A stretch of DNA of 64,000 nt from Cyclobacteriaceae bacterium (GTDB lineage: Bacteria > Bacteroidota > Bacteroidia > Cytophagales > Cyclobacteriaceae), in assembly GCA_021648745.1 (NCBI GenBank), contig JAKISE010000004.1, positions 1-64,000 on the forward strand, in the 5' to 3' direction. A model generated the notes under the pieces. That model ran no database searches. It had not been told where the DNA came from and saw only the letters and a program-made list of their open reading frames with translations. Positions 25,974-35,363 of the stretch are shown here, one piece after another; within the stretch, counting starts at the first letter, position 1; every line of letters starts with the position of its first letter. Position numbers and translations under genes: made by a program.

Positions 25974-27896
25974 ATGGGAAAGATAATTGGAATTGACTTA
26001 GGTACGACCAACTCGTGCGTAGCCGTAATGGAAGGTAACGAGCCAGTGGTTATACCTAATAGCGAAGGTAAAAGAACAACTCCTTCCATCGTTGGCTTTT
26101 TAGATGGTGGTAAAGGGGAACGTAAAGTAGGTGACCCTGCTAAAAGACAGGCGATTACCAACCCAACAAATACGGTAAGTTCGGCCAAAAGATTTATGGG
26201 TAAAAAGTACGCTGAAGTAGGTGAAGAGCTTAAAACAGTAGCGTATACCCTTGAAAAAGGAAATAACGACACAGTACGTGTTAAAATTGGTGATAGACAA
26301 TATACGCCTCAAGAAATTTCAGCAATGATTCTTCAAAAAATGAAGTCTACAGCTGAAGATTATCTAGGAACTTCCGTTGCTGAAGCTGTAATTACAGTGC
26401 CTGCTTATTTTAACGATGCGGAGCGTCAGGCTACGAAAGAAGCTGGACAAATTGCTGGGTTAGAAGTGAAGCGTATTATTAACGAGCCAACTGCTGCTGC
26501 CTTAGCTTATGGTTTAGATAAGAAAAATTCGGATATGAAAATTGCGGTGTTTGACCTTGGTGGTGGAACATTCGATATTTCTGTGTTAGAATTAGGAGAT
26601 GGCGTTTTTGAAGTGCTAGCTACTAATGGAGATGTACATTTAGGTGGAGATGATTTTGACCAAGTAATTATTAATTGGTTGGCAGAAGAATTTTTATCTG
26701 ATGAAAACATTGATCTTAGAAAAGATCCTATGGCACTTCAGCGTTTAAAGGAAGCTGCTGAAAAAGCAAAAATTGAGCTTTCAAGTTCTGCAAGCACAGA
26801 AATCAACTTGCCTTACATTATGCCTGTTGATGGTGTGCCGAAGCACTTAGTTCGTACCTTGAGCCGTGCAAAATTTGAGCAATTAGCTGACAAATTGGTG
26901 AAACGCTCCATGGTTCCTGTTAAAAAGGCATTGAAAGATGCAGGTCTAAGCACTTCTGATATTGACGAAGTAATCTTAGTAGGTGGTTCAACTCGTATTC
27001 CTAAAATTCAGGAAGAAGTAGAAGCATTTTTTGGTAAAAAACCTTCGAAAGGTGTTAATCCTGATGAAGTTGTTGCGATTGGAGCAGCCATTCAAGGTGG
27101 TGTATTAACTGGAGAAGTGAAGGATGTATTATTATTAGATGTTACTCCACTTTCATTGGGTATCGAAACAATGGGTGGTGTAATGACTAAACTGATTGAG
27201 GCGAATACAACTATTCCAACCAAAAAATCGGAGACATTCTCAACAGCTGCAGATAACCAACCTTCGGTAGAAATACACGTAGTTCAAGGAGAACGTCCTT
27301 TGGCAAAAGATAACCGTAGTCTTGGTAAATTCCATTTAGATGGAATTCCTCCATCACAACGTGGTGTACCTCAAATTGAAGTAACTTTTGATATTGATGC
27401 CAATGGTATTATGCACGTTACTTCTAAGGATAAAGGAACGAACAAAGAGCAGAGTATTCGTATCGAAGCTTCTTCTGGTTTAACCGAAGAAGAAATCGAG
27501 AAAATGAAAAAAGAAGCGGAAGCAAATGCAGAAACTGACAAAGCGGAAAAAGAAAAAATCGAAAAGATTAATGCTGCTGATTCATTGATATTCCAAACAG
27601 ATAAGCAATTAGCTGAGTATGGAGATAAGCTTTCTGAAGGCAACAAAACTGCTATAAATGAAGCATTGGAAGTGTTGAAAAAAGCTCATCAAGAGCAAGA
27701 TTTAGCTGCTATTGATCCAGCGATTGAAGCATTGAATAAAGCTTGGGAAGCTGCTTCGCAAGAAATGTATGCTGCAACAGGTGGGGGAGCCGAAGGTGGC
27801 GCACAACCAGGACCAGATGCAGGTGCTGCTCCAGAAGGAGACGATGTTTCAGACGTTGAGTTTGAAGAAGTAGAAGAAGAGAAAGAAGAAAAGTAA
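25974..27896 (+). CDS. dnaK: Molecular chaperone DnaK (Hsp70)
   Basis: 640-residue Hsp70. The ATPase signature [13 protein letters not shown] is at residues 5-17, [14 protein letters not shown] is the phosphate-binding motif, and [14 protein letters not shown] is the adenosine motif. The substrate-binding domain and lid follow, and the C-terminus is acidic ([15 protein letters not shown]). It stands alone without grpE or dnaJ, as usual in Bacteroidota, and is followed by a strong terminator. Confidence 0.98.
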   Translation: MGKIIGIDLGTTNSCVAVMEGNEPVVIPNSEGKRTTPSIVGFLDGGKGERKVGDPAKRQAITNPTNTVSSAKRFMGKKYAEVGEELKTVAYTLEKGNNDTVRVKIGDRQYTPQEISAMILQKMKSTAEDYLGTSVAEAVITVPAYFNDAERQATKEAGQIAGLEVKRIINEPTAAALAYGLDKKNSDMKIAVFDLGGGTFDISVLELGDGVFEVLATNGDVHLGGDDFDQVIINWLAEEFLSDENIDLRKDPMALQRLKEAAEKAKIELSSSASTEINLPYIMPVDGVPKHLVRTLSRAKFEQLADKLVKRSMVPVKKALKDAGLSTSDIDEVILVGGSTRIPKIQEEVEAFFGKKPSKGVNPDEVVAIGAAIQGGVLTGEVKDVLLLDVTPLSLGIETMGGVMTKLIEANTTIPTKKSETFSTAADNQPSVEIHVVQGERPLAKDNRSLGKFHLDGIPPSQRGVPQIEVTFDIDANGIMHVTSKDKGTNKEQSIRIEASSGLTEEEIEKMKKEAEANAETDKAEKEKIEKINAADSLIFQTDKQLAEYGDKLSEGNKTAINEALEVLKKAHQEQDLAAIDPAIEALNKAWEAASQEMYAATGGGAEGGAQPGPDAGAAPEGDDVSDVEFEEVEEEKEEK

Positions 27897-27918
27897 TTTT
27901 CAACTTTTAATAAATATG

Positions 27919-27952
27919 AAAGGCTGTCCGCTAGTTAGCGGACAGCCTTTTT
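27919..27952 (+). terminator. Rho-independent terminator after dnaK
   Basis: A perfect 14-bp hairpin, AAAGGCTGTCCGCT with loop AGTT and its complement, ends in a T run. Confidence 0.92.
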
Positions 27953-27985
27953 TGTGCATACAACTTTTCAATCTATCTTTAATCA

Positions 27986-29194
27986 ATGAGTAGATTAAGA
28001 AAAATTGGCCCAGGAGCCATTGTGGCTGCGGCTTTTATAGGCCCTGGCACGGTTACAACGGCTACAATTTCTGGAGCTAGTTATGGGTTTACATTGCTTT
28101 GGGCAATACTGTTTTCCGTATTTGCTACGTATATCTTGCAAGAAATGAGTGCCCGACTTGGTCTTGTAGCTCAAATGGGTGTTGGGGAGGCCATAAGAGA
28201 AAAACTAAATAAAGGTGTCTTAAAAGTACTAGCCACTATTTTAGTGGTATCAGCTATTTTGGTAGGTAATGCAGCCTATGAAGCAGGCAATATTTCTGGT
28301 GCAGCTTTGGGCATTTCAGTTTCGGACATCTCAATTTTCGGGTTTAGTTTTAGTCCTGCCATTTTAATTATTGGTACCGTGGCCTTTTTGGTACTTTATT
28401 CAGGCAGGTTTAAACTAATTGAAAGAGCCTTAATTATTATGGTATCCACCATGGGGCTTGTGTTTATATTGTCAGCAATTATTCTATCTCCTAATTTAAT
28501 AGAAGTAGCTAAAGGATTGTTTGTTCCTCAAATTCCTGATGGAGGATTATTAATGGTGGTAGGATTAATAGGTACTACCGTAGTACCCTATAATATTTTT
28601 CTTCATGCTTCTTTTGTGAAGAAAAAATGGAATAATCCAGAAGATCTTAAAATGGCCAGATCTGATGCTTTTTATTCTATACTTATTGGAGGCTTAATTA
28701 CCATGAGTATATTAATTGCGTCTGCTGTTGTCAATCAACATTCTGATGCTGGAATTCATAAAATTACTGATATGGCAGTTCAATTGGAGCCATTGCTTGG
28801 TAGTTGGGCAACTACATTTATGTCGATTGGGTTTTTAGCAGCTGGTTTGTCCTCTGCTATTACAGCACCATTAGCTGCGGCATTTGCTTCTTCTGAAATA
28901 TTTGGATGGGGGAGTTCAATGAAATCAATTAAATTTAGAGTGGTATGGATTACTATTTTAGCCATTGGAATAGTGTTTTCATTGCTTGGCTTTAGACCAA
29001 CTAATGTGATACTTTTTGCTCAAGTAGCTAATGGGTTGCTGTTGCCGATAATTGCATCCTTCCTACTTTGGGTAATGAATGATAAAACGCTGTTGGGTAA
29101 ATATGTTAATACAAGGTATGCCAATGTTTTTGGTGGGATTATATTGTTGATAACAATCGTACTTGGGCTAAAAGGAATCATTACTGCTTTTTAG
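27986..29194 (+). CDS. Nramp-family (YcsG-like) transporter lacking the canonical metal ligands
   Basis: 402 residues with about 11 membrane segments and the Nramp fold pattern (LLWAILFSVFATYILQEMSARLG after the first segment). In true Nramp metal transporters TM1 has DPGN and TM6 has MPHN. Here the aligned residues are G19-P20-G21-T22 and V200-P201-Y202-N203, so the metal-binding Asp, Asn and Met are all gone. It lies upstream of pxpABC, as the Nramp relative ycsG does in the Bacillus ycsF-kip operon. A role in 5-oxoproline or related solute uptake is therefore more likely than metal import. That is inference from motif loss plus context. Confidence 0.82.
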   Translation: MSRLRKIGPGAIVAAAFIGPGTVTTATISGASYGFTLLWAILFSVFATYILQEMSARLGLVAQMGVGEAIREKLNKGVLKVLATILVVSAILVGNAAYEAGNISGAALGISVSDISIFGFSFSPAILIIGTVAFLVLYSGRFKLIERALIIMVSTMGLVFILSAIILSPNLIEVAKGLFVPQIPDGGLLMVVGLIGTTVVPYNIFLHASFVKKKWNNPEDLKMARSDAFYSILIGGLITMSILIASAVVNQHSDAGIHKITDMAVQLEPLLGSWATTFMSIGFLAAGLSSAITAPLAAAFASSEIFGWGSSMKSIKFRVVWITILAIGIVFSLLGFRPTNVILFAQVANGLLLPIIASFLLWVMNDKTLLGKYVNTRYANVFGGIILLITIVLGLKGIITAF

Positions 29195-29224
29195 TTACTG
29201 GGTGACTCCTTTCCTAAAGTTGGT

Positions 29225-29294
29225 GTCTAAGGTAATTTAGTTGGGAAGTCAACTGCTGACTTTCTAATTTCGTGTACCTTAGAGTCTAGGTGCA
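29225..29294. repeat. Palindromic repeat between the Nramp-like gene and pxpA
   Basis: Arms around CTAAGGTAATTTAG and CTAATTTCGTGTACCTTAG flank an inner palindrome AAGTCAACTGCTGACTTT. The inner motif AGTCAnCTGCTGACT also occurs near 1880 and, more degenerate, near 2110, so it is a dispersed repeat of this genome. It separates the transporter from pxpA by 121 bases. Confidence 0.5.
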
Positions 29295-29315
29295 TTTGTG
29301 GCTAAGTTTAGAATT

Positions 29316-30062
29316 ATGAACAATCTTCCAATCGATATAAATTGTGATATGGGCGAAAGCCTTGGGTCAACAATTATTAGTCAAGATGAGAAGTTGATGC
29401 CATTTATTACTTCGTGCAATATAGCTTGTGGGTTTCACGGGGGTGATCCTAAGCATATGCAAAAAACTATTCGATTGGCCATCGCAAATAATGTTCGTAT
29501 TGGAGCGCACCCTTCTTACCCAGATTTAGAAGGGTTTGGAAGAAGAAAAATGGATATAGAACCGGAAGAGTTAAAAGCTATTTTAATATATCAAATATCC
29601 GCCTTAAAAGGAATGGTGGAGTGTGAGGGAGGAACATTAAGCTATGTAAAACCTCACGGAGCTTTATATAATAAGGCTTCGATTGATTCATCAGAAGCTC
29701 AAGTAATTATAAGCTCAATAAAATCCATGGATCCTAAGTTAGCATTAATGGGTTTGGCAGGCAGTGAAATGGAAAAGGCAGCAAAAGAAATGGGTGTTGA
29801 ATTTATCGCTGAAGCTTTTTGCGACAGAAGTTATGAATTAGATGGTAGTTTAATGCCCCGCAGTAAACCTGATGCTGTTTTTTCTAAAGTAGAAGATGTT
29901 GTGAAACAAGTTGCGTCAATTGTATTTGATAAAAGGGTTGAAATTTCTGTTGACAAATTTATCCCAATACAAGCTGATAGTATTTGTATTCACGGTGATA
30001 ATCCGATGGCCTTGGAATTTGTAAAAGGAATTCACCATCTATTCAGCCCAAGTAAAGTATGA
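29316..30062 (+). CDS. pxpA: 5-oxoprolinase subunit PxpA (LamB/YcsF family)
   Basis: Subunit A of the three-part ATP-dependent 5-oxoprolinase that opens pyroglutamate to glutamate. The ATG at 29316 gives 248 residues starting MNNLPIDINCDMGESLG, the family N-terminus; the longer TTG form is less likely. FITSCNIACGFHGGDP, GAHPSYPDLEGFGRR and VKPHGALYN are conserved active-site segments. The gene overlaps pxpB as ATGA. Confidence 0.94.
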   Translation: MNNLPIDINCDMGESLGSTIISQDEKLMPFITSCNIACGFHGGDPKHMQKTIRLAIANNVRIGAHPSYPDLEGFGRRKMDIEPEELKAILIYQISALKGMVECEGGTLSYVKPHGALYNKASIDSSEAQVIISSIKSMDPKLALMGLAGSEMEKAAKEMGVEFIAEAFCDRSYELDGSLMPRSKPDAVFSKVEDVVKQVASIVFDKRVEISVDKFIPIQADSICIHGDNPMALEFVKGIHHLFSPSKV

Positions 30063-30775
30063 ATGTGAAGTTTCAAACGTTGGGTGATGAGGCTCTTCTT
30101 ATCAATTTCGAGCAAAAAATTGATGAGCAAATCAATGGGCAAGTTCATCTGCTAACTCAAGGGCTTGAAGAAAAAAGAATAGCTGGAGTCAAGTATCTTA
30201 CGCCTGCCTATTGCTCGTTAGTCATAGCATTTGATAAGAAGCAAATTTCCTTTGAGCAGCTGGTTAGCCTGACTAATTCACTTTTAGATACATCTAATGT
30301 TTCAACTTTTCAACTCCGCAAATTGTACATCCCGGTCTGTTACGATAGGCTGTTTGCATTAGATATGCAAGAGGTTGTTTCACAAACCAAGCTAACGGCA
30401 TCGGAAATTGTTAAAGCACACACCGCTCACCCCTTTAAAACTTATATGATAGGCTTTCTTCCAGGCTTTCCATACTTGGGTAAACTTCCTAAAGAATTAG
30501 AATGTGTTCGAAAAGCTAATCCTCGGCTAAAAATACCCAAAGGAGCGGTTGGTTTGGCAGGTTTGCAAACAGGAATTTACCCCCAAGAGTCGCCAGGAGG
30601 ATGGCAGATAATTGGGAATACTCCTGTTGATTTGGTTGGACAAGATGGGAATAACTCTTTTTTATTTAAAGTGGGAGATGAAATAAGCTTTTACTCGATT
30701 TCTAAAAGTAAATATGAATCTATTTTGGAAGGCCAGAAAAATGGAAGCTTTAATTGGAAAAACGTGTATGAGTAA
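30059..30775 (+). CDS. pxpB: 5-oxoprolinase subunit PxpB (KipI family)
   Basis: 238 residues. HPFKTYMIGFLPGFPYLG and PKGAVGLAGLQTGIYPQESPGGW are split across about residues 120-190 and are the hallmark segments of the AHS1/KipI domain. Older annotations call this allophanate hydrolase subunit 1. It forms a complex with PxpC. Its start overlaps pxpA by 4 bases and its end overlaps pxpC by 8, indicating translational coupling. Confidence 0.93.
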   Translation: MNVKFQTLGDEALLINFEQKIDEQINGQVHLLTQGLEEKRIAGVKYLTPAYCSLVIAFDKKQISFEQLVSLTNSLLDTSNVSTFQLRKLYIPVCYDRLFALDMQEVVSQTKLTASEIVKAHTAHPFKTYMIGFLPGFPYLGKLPKELECVRKANPRLKIPKGAVGLAGLQTGIYPQESPGGWQIIGNTPVDLVGQDGNNSFLFKVGDEISFYSISKSKYESILEGQKNGSFNWKNVYE

Positions 30776-31616
30776 ACAGGTTAATTTTCAATTTTTAAAG
30801 CCGGGGTTTAATACGCTCGTGGTTGATAACAGAACACAAGGGTATCAAAAATTTGGAGTGCCAATTGGTGGAGCTATGGATTCTGTCGCAGCGGAAAAAG
30901 CGAACTGGCTGGTGGGTAATAAGTCGGAAGAGTCCTTATTAGAAATAACTTTGAGCGGACCTCAGATAATTTTTAAAGAAAAAAGTCAAATTGCACTTAC
31001 AGGGGCAGATATTTCTCCTGAAATTAACGAAAAAAAAGTTGAGATGTATGAAACTATTATGGTTTCTAAAGGTGAGTTATTAACATTTGGTAAAATATTA
31101 AATGGGTGTAGAGCCTATTTATCTGTTAGAGGCCAATGGATTGACAAGAATGGGATTAAGGAAGAAGGTAGCCTTTTGAACAGGTTGAATCGTATAAAAA
31201 TAAAGCCCATTCAGCCGTTAACCTCTATTCGCAAAGGGGAAAGACCGAAAATTAAATATAACCCATTAGTAGTTAATGTGTTGAAGGGGCCTGAATATGA
31301 CATATTACCACCCGAAACCATAAATACTTTATTTCTATCCAAATTCACATTACTTCCAGACTCTAACCGAATGGGGTATAGATTAATCCCAAGCCTTTCT
31401 CCAATTAAAAAAAGTATTATATCTTCGGGTGTTGTACCTGGCACCTTACAAATTACTGAAGATGGGTTTCCTATTTTATTAATGAAAGATGCTCCAGTAA
31501 CTGGTGGGTACACTAGAGCCTTAAATGTATTGAGTAAAGATCTCTCGAAATTAGGGCAGTTGAAACCTGGAGATAGCTTGAGGTTTGTATTAGCGGGGAC
31601 AAGCCGTATTGATTAA
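30768..31616 (+). CDS. pxpC: 5-oxoprolinase subunit PxpC (KipA / biotin-dependent carboxyltransferase family)
   Basis: 282 residues from the ATG at 30768 (MSKQVNFQFLKPGFNTLVVD); the longer in-frame extension lies within pxpB and is not family sequence. GVPIGGAMDSVAAEKANWLVG and the C-terminal RMGYRL, SSGVVPGTLQ and APVTGGYTR are typical of the AHS2/KipA domain. It completes the enzyme with PxpA and PxpB. Confidence 0.93.
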   Translation: MSKQVNFQFLKPGFNTLVVDNRTQGYQKFGVPIGGAMDSVAAEKANWLVGNKSEESLLEITLSGPQIIFKEKSQIALTGADISPEINEKKVEMYETIMVSKGELLTFGKILNGCRAYLSVRGQWIDKNGIKEEGSLLNRLNRIKIKPIQPLTSIRKGERPKIKYNPLVVNVLKGPEYDILPPETINTLFLSKFTLLPDSNRMGYRLIPSLSPIKKSIISSGVVPGTLQITEDGFPILLMKDAPVTGGYTRALNVLSKDLSKLGQLKPGDSLRFVLAGTSRID

Positions 31617-31642
31617 TTGAGTTCAGGTTTATAATATTTGCT

Positions 31643-32722
31643 ATGGAAAAAACTATTTATAAAGTAATTGGGCTAATGTCGGGCACTTCACTAGATGGAC
31701 TGGATATAGCCTATTGCCATTTTATTTTGGAGAATAAAAATTGGAAGTTTAAACTTATTGAATGCAAAAGCGTATCTTACTCTGCCAAATTAGAAGCCCA
31801 ATTAAAAAACGCAATAAACCTTTCTGTGCAAGAATTGCAGCAGTTAAATGTTGAATATGGAGCATATTTAGGAAGTGAAGTAAAGGCGTTTATTACTAAA
31901 TTTTCTTTGGAAGTAGATTTTATTGCCAGCCATGGACATACTGTGCTGCACCAACCACAAAAAGGCTTTACGTTGCAAATTGGCTCGGGGCAAGAAATTG
32001 CCATTGCCTCAGGGGTGAAAATTATAAGCGATTTTAGAAAAAAAGATGTTGCTTTTGGTGGTCAAGGGGCTCCTTTGGTGCCTGTAGGAGACAAGCATTT
32101 ATTTGGGCAATATATTGCTTGCCTAAATTTAGGTGGCATCGCTAATATATCTTTTAATGCCGATGGCCAACGAATAGCCTTTGATATAGGTATCGCTAAT
32201 ATGCTTTTAAACCACTTGGCTAATAAAGTGGGCAAATCCTTTGATACATCAGGAAAAATAGCAGCAAACGGTCAGGTTAACGAGGCAGTTTTAAGCCAAC
32301 TAAACAGCTTGTCATATTTTGATTTACCTTACCCAAAATCATTGGGGTATGAGTGGTTTGTATCTAAAGTTTTGCCATTAATAGAAGCCTCTAACCTATC
32401 GGTGGAGGACTTGATGGCTACGTCTGTTGAGCATGAAGCTATTCAAATTGGCCGAGTTCTCGTAAATAACATTAATGGAAACGGAGAGGTACTTATTACA
32501 GGAGGGGGCGCATTTAATACCTTTTTAATTGATAGAATTAAATTTTACACCCCCTCCAAATTGAGTATTATCATTCCTGACTCATCTATTATCGAGTTTA
32601 AGGAATCTATCATTTTTGGCTTTATGGGAGTGCTCAGAGAGCGGAATGAGCCGAACTGTTTAAAATCGGTTACAGGAGCAAGTGTAGATGTGAGTGGGGG
32701 CGAGTATTTTATGCCTTTGTAG
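31643..32722 (+). CDS. anmK: Anhydro-N-acetylmuramic acid kinase
   Basis: Phosphorylates 1,6-anhydro-MurNAc from peptidoglycan turnover to MurNAc-6-phosphate. 359 residues, normal length. GLMSGTSLDGLDIA at about 10-23 is the ATP-binding signature, followed by GGQGAPLVPVGDK and NLGGIANIS, and ITGGGAFN near the C-terminus. It lies 27 bases after pxpC, and its last 14 bases overlap the convergent YgjV gene. Confidence 0.95.
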   Translation: MEKTIYKVIGLMSGTSLDGLDIAYCHFILENKNWKFKLIECKSVSYSAKLEAQLKNAINLSVQELQQLNVEYGAYLGSEVKAFITKFSLEVDFIASHGHTVLHQPQKGFTLQIGSGQEIAIASGVKIISDFRKKDVAFGGQGAPLVPVGDKHLFGQYIACLNLGGIANISFNADGQRIAFDIGIANMLLNHLANKVGKSFDTSGKIAANGQVNEAVLSQLNSLSYFDLPYPKSLGYEWFVSKVLPLIEASNLSVEDLMATSVEHEAIQIGRVLVNNINGNGEVLITGGGAFNTFLIDRIKFYTPSKLSIIIPDSSIIEFKESIIFGFMGVLRERNEPNCLKSVTGASVDVSGGEYFMPL

Positions 32723-32954
32723 TTTGTTTGCCTTTTGTCAAATGGTAAATATGAATAAAGAATATTGCCGTGTTTGTAATGATAATTGGCAAGGAATAAC
32801 CTAACAAAATACCATAGGTAACAAAGAGCAAACAGCCGATCATATTTATTGATCTCAGTTTTACCATGTCCTTCATTAAAAATGAAGAAAGAATCGCTAG
32901 CGAAGCTAGATACCCTACCCATTCGGTTCCATTTATTTCTAGAAAGTGGTTCAT
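32709..32954 (-). CDS. YgjV family inner-membrane protein
   Basis: 81 residues from the ATG at 32954 (MNHFLEINGTEWVGYLAS); the upstream extension to 32984 is less likely. Three hydrophobic segments are visible: WVGYLASLAILSSFLM, INMIGCLLFVTYGILLGY and LPIIITNTAIFFIHIYHL. The SFLMKDMVKLRSINMIG segment is typical of YgjV/PQ-loop-like small membrane proteins. Function is unknown. Confidence 0.7.
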   Translation of the reverse strand: MNHFLEINGTEWVGYLASLAILSSFLMKDMVKLRSINMIGCLLFVTYGILLGYSLPIIITNTAIFFIHIYHLTKGKQTTKA

Positions 32955-32965
32955 AAAATTTAAGT

Positions 32966-33373
32966 TTAAAAAGTGGCAATACACTTCAGTTCTATAGCAA
33001 TTGGTGTAGGTAATTTATTAATTTCCACTGTGGTTCTGCAGGGCTGATTGCCTTTAAAATACTCCGCATAAACACGATTATAAGTGTTAAAGTCATCCTG
33101 CATATTTGTTAAAAACACGGTTACATCAACTAACTTATTCCAACTAGATCCGGCATCCTCTAAAATATATTTTACATTTTGAAAAACAGAATGACATTGG
33201 GTTTCAATATCGTAATCAACAATAGTACCTAACTCATTTAAGGTTACACCAGGAATATCTGAACTGCCTTTTTTTCGAGGACCTACGCCTGAGAGAAAAA
33301 GCAATTCTCCTACTTTTCTAGCGTGAGGGTATAAACCAACGGCATCAGGTGCTTTTGAAGAAGTATATTTCAT
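32966..33373 (-). CDS. RidA family protein (enamine/imine deaminase-like)
   Basis: 135 residues from the ATG at 33373 (MKYTSSKAPDAVGLYPHARKVG); the longer ORF start is not family-like. LLFLSGVGPR, VFQNVKYILEDAGSSWNKLVDVTVFLTNM and the terminal CRTTVEINKLPTPIAIELKCIA are RidA landmarks. The substrate-carboxylate-binding Arg (CRTTVE) is present. The form resembles the 2-aminomuconate deaminase branch rather than RidA itself. Confidence 0.87.
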   Translation of the reverse strand: MKYTSSKAPDAVGLYPHARKVGELLFLSGVGPRKKGSSDIPGVTLNELGTIVDYDIETQCHSVFQNVKYILEDAGSSWNKLVDVTVFLTNMQDDFNTYNRVYAEYFKGNQPCRTTVEINKLPTPIAIELKCIATF

Positions 33374-33487
33374 TATAAAACGTATTAAAATTATTGGATC
33401 AAAATTACTAATTAAATCGCACCTCAATATATTTTACTTTTATATTTCACTTTTCATATTTCAAATCTTATATTTTTGCAGTCTTTT

Positions 33488-34735
33488 ATGAAAGAATTCG
33501 AAATCCTAACATTAGGCAATGGTATTAGAGTTGTTTACAAACAAGTAACCACTACCAAAATTGTGCATTGTGGCATTGCCATAGATGTAGGCAGCAGAGA
33601 CGAGACAGAGGATCAGTTTGGTATTGCCCATTTTTGGGAACATATGGCCTTTAAAGGCACTTCCAGACGCAAATCGCACCATATTATACATAGCATTGAT
33701 TCTGTGGGGGGTGAATTAAATGCCTATACCACCAAGGAAAAAATATATTTTTACACCTCTGTACTCGATCGATTTGCAGACAAAGCGTTTGACATTTTAT
33801 CAGACATAACCTTTCATTCAATTTTTCCTGAGAAGCAAATTGAGCGAGAACGCCAAATTATTTTAGAAGAAATGGCCATGTATAACGATACTCCGGACGA
33901 TGCCATTCAAGATGATTTGGAGGATCAAATATTTAGTAAACACCCTTTGGGGCATAATATTTTAGGAAATGCAAAAACGGTGCGATCTTTTACTAAATCT
34001 CATTTTAATGCCTTTATAAATTCTTCTATTGACACCTCAAGAATAGTGGTATCAATTGTTGGTAACTTATCCTTGGCTAAGGTTAAAAAACTAGTGAATA
34101 AGTATTTAACTCCTATTCCTGCCCATAGCAATCCGAAAAGAACACTTGCTTTAACGGCATCAGAAGCGAGTCATATAGAAATGATAAAACCTATTCAGCA
34201 AGCCCATGTGGGCATAGGCATACCCGCCTTTAGCATTACAGATGAGCGCAGAATACCCTTGGCCGTGATTGCTAATCTATTGGGTGGGCCAAGTATGAAT
34301 ACAAGGTTGAATATGACATTAAGAGAGAAGATGGCCTGTGTTTATTCTATTGATGCCCATTATGGAGCTTATGCAGATACAGGCTTGTTTTCCATTTTTT
34401 ATGGTACCGAAGCAAAGAATTTGAAAAAAAGCAAAAAGGCCGTATTCCGAGAGCTTGATTTGATGAAAAATAAACCTCTCGGGAGTTTGCAATTACATAG
34501 GCTTAAAGAGCAAATGCTTGGTCAATTGGCTATGGCAGAAGAAAGCTATGCAAGTTTAATGTTGGCAATGGCTAAAAGTTTGCTAGATTTAGATACAATA
34601 CAGTCAATAGAGGAAGTTTTTAAAGACATTGAGCAAGTGGGAGCCAAGCAAATTCAAGAAGTGTCTAATCAAGTATTTCAGGCAAATAAAATAAGTACAC
34701 TTACATTTTTACCTAAGGATAATGGAGTTTATTAA
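33488..34735 (+). CDS. M16 family zinc metallopeptidase
   Basis: 415 residues from the ATG at 33488. The inverted zinc motif is HFWEH (HxxEH, about residues 48-52), with the distal ligand in ERERQIILEEMAMYNDTPDD. The C-terminal inactive-like half has RMGYV-type segments (LNMTLREKMACVYSIDAHYG). The architecture is that of processing-peptidase-like PqqL/YmxG proteins. It overlaps the O-methyltransferase gene by 14 bases. Confidence 0.92.
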   Translation: MKEFEILTLGNGIRVVYKQVTTTKIVHCGIAIDVGSRDETEDQFGIAHFWEHMAFKGTSRRKSHHIIHSIDSVGGELNAYTTKEKIYFYTSVLDRFADKAFDILSDITFHSIFPEKQIERERQIILEEMAMYNDTPDDAIQDDLEDQIFSKHPLGHNILGNAKTVRSFTKSHFNAFINSSIDTSRIVVSIVGNLSLAKVKKLVNKYLTPIPAHSNPKRTLALTASEASHIEMIKPIQQAHVGIGIPAFSITDERRIPLAVIANLLGGPSMNTRLNMTLREKMACVYSIDAHYGAYADTGLFSIFYGTEAKNLKKSKKAVFRELDLMKNKPLGSLQLHRLKEQMLGQLAMAEESYASLMLAMAKSLLDLDTIQSIEEVFKDIEQVGAKQIQEVSNQVFQANKISTLTFLPKDNGVY

Positions 34736-35363
34736 GGAAGAATTGATGCTTTATGTAGAGCAATATTCGCAGAAAGAAAGTGATTTATTAGTAAAGATAA
34801 ACCGAGAAACTAACCTGGAAGTATTAAGGCCACGAATGTTATCAGGACATTTGCAAGGTCGGGTACTGAGTATGTTGTCTAAAATGATATCGCCCAAGTG
34901 TATATTAGAAATTGGCACTTACACAGGCTATTCAGCACTATGCTTAGCCGAAGGGCTGCATAAAGATGGAAAACTTATTACCATTGACAATAATGAAGAG
35001 CTAAAGGATAGGGTAGATGCCTATCTAGCGGAAAGCGAGTTTAAAAGCCAGATTGATTTTAAACTTGGAGCAGCATTGGATATTATTCCTCAATTAACTG
35101 AGTCATTTGATTTGATTTTTATTGATGCAGATAAAACAAATTACCTGAATTATTATAATCTTGTAATTGATAAATTGAAACCGGGTGCGTTCATAATTGC
35201 TGATAATGTACTGTGGTCTGGTAAAGTTGTGGAGCCATTGGCTGACGATGACACAGATACTGAATCTCTATTAGAGTTTAACAAAATAGTGCAAAGTGAT
35301 AAGAGGGTAGAAAATGTATTGTTTCCGATTAGAGACGGGCTTATGATTATTCGAAAACTATGA
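34722..35363 (+). CDS. O-methyltransferase (COMT/CCoAMT-like)
   Basis: 213 residues with LQGRVLSMLSKMISPKCILEIGTYTGYSALCLAEGL around motif I (about 48-83, key GTYTGYS), DLIFIDADKTNY as metal-binding region, and IADNVLWSGKV. This is the cation-dependent O-methyltransferase family. The substrate is unknown. It is coupled to both neighbours by overlaps (14 and 4 bases). Confidence 0.88.
   Translation: MEFIKEELMLYVEQYSQKESDLLVKINRETNLEVLRPRMLSGHLQGRVLSMLSKMISPKCILEIGTYTGYSALCLAEGLHKDGKLITIDNNEELKDRVDAYLAESEFKSQIDFKLGAALDIIPQLTESFDLIFIDADKTNYLNYYNLVIDKLKPGAFIIADNVLWSGKVVEPLADDDTDTESLLEFNKIVQSDKRVENVLFPIRDGLMIIRKL

Noticed and set aside
27986..29194. Annotating the gene as a Mn/Fe transporter MntH
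   Set aside because: The TM1 and TM6 metal ligands are replaced and the context is 5-oxoprolinase.
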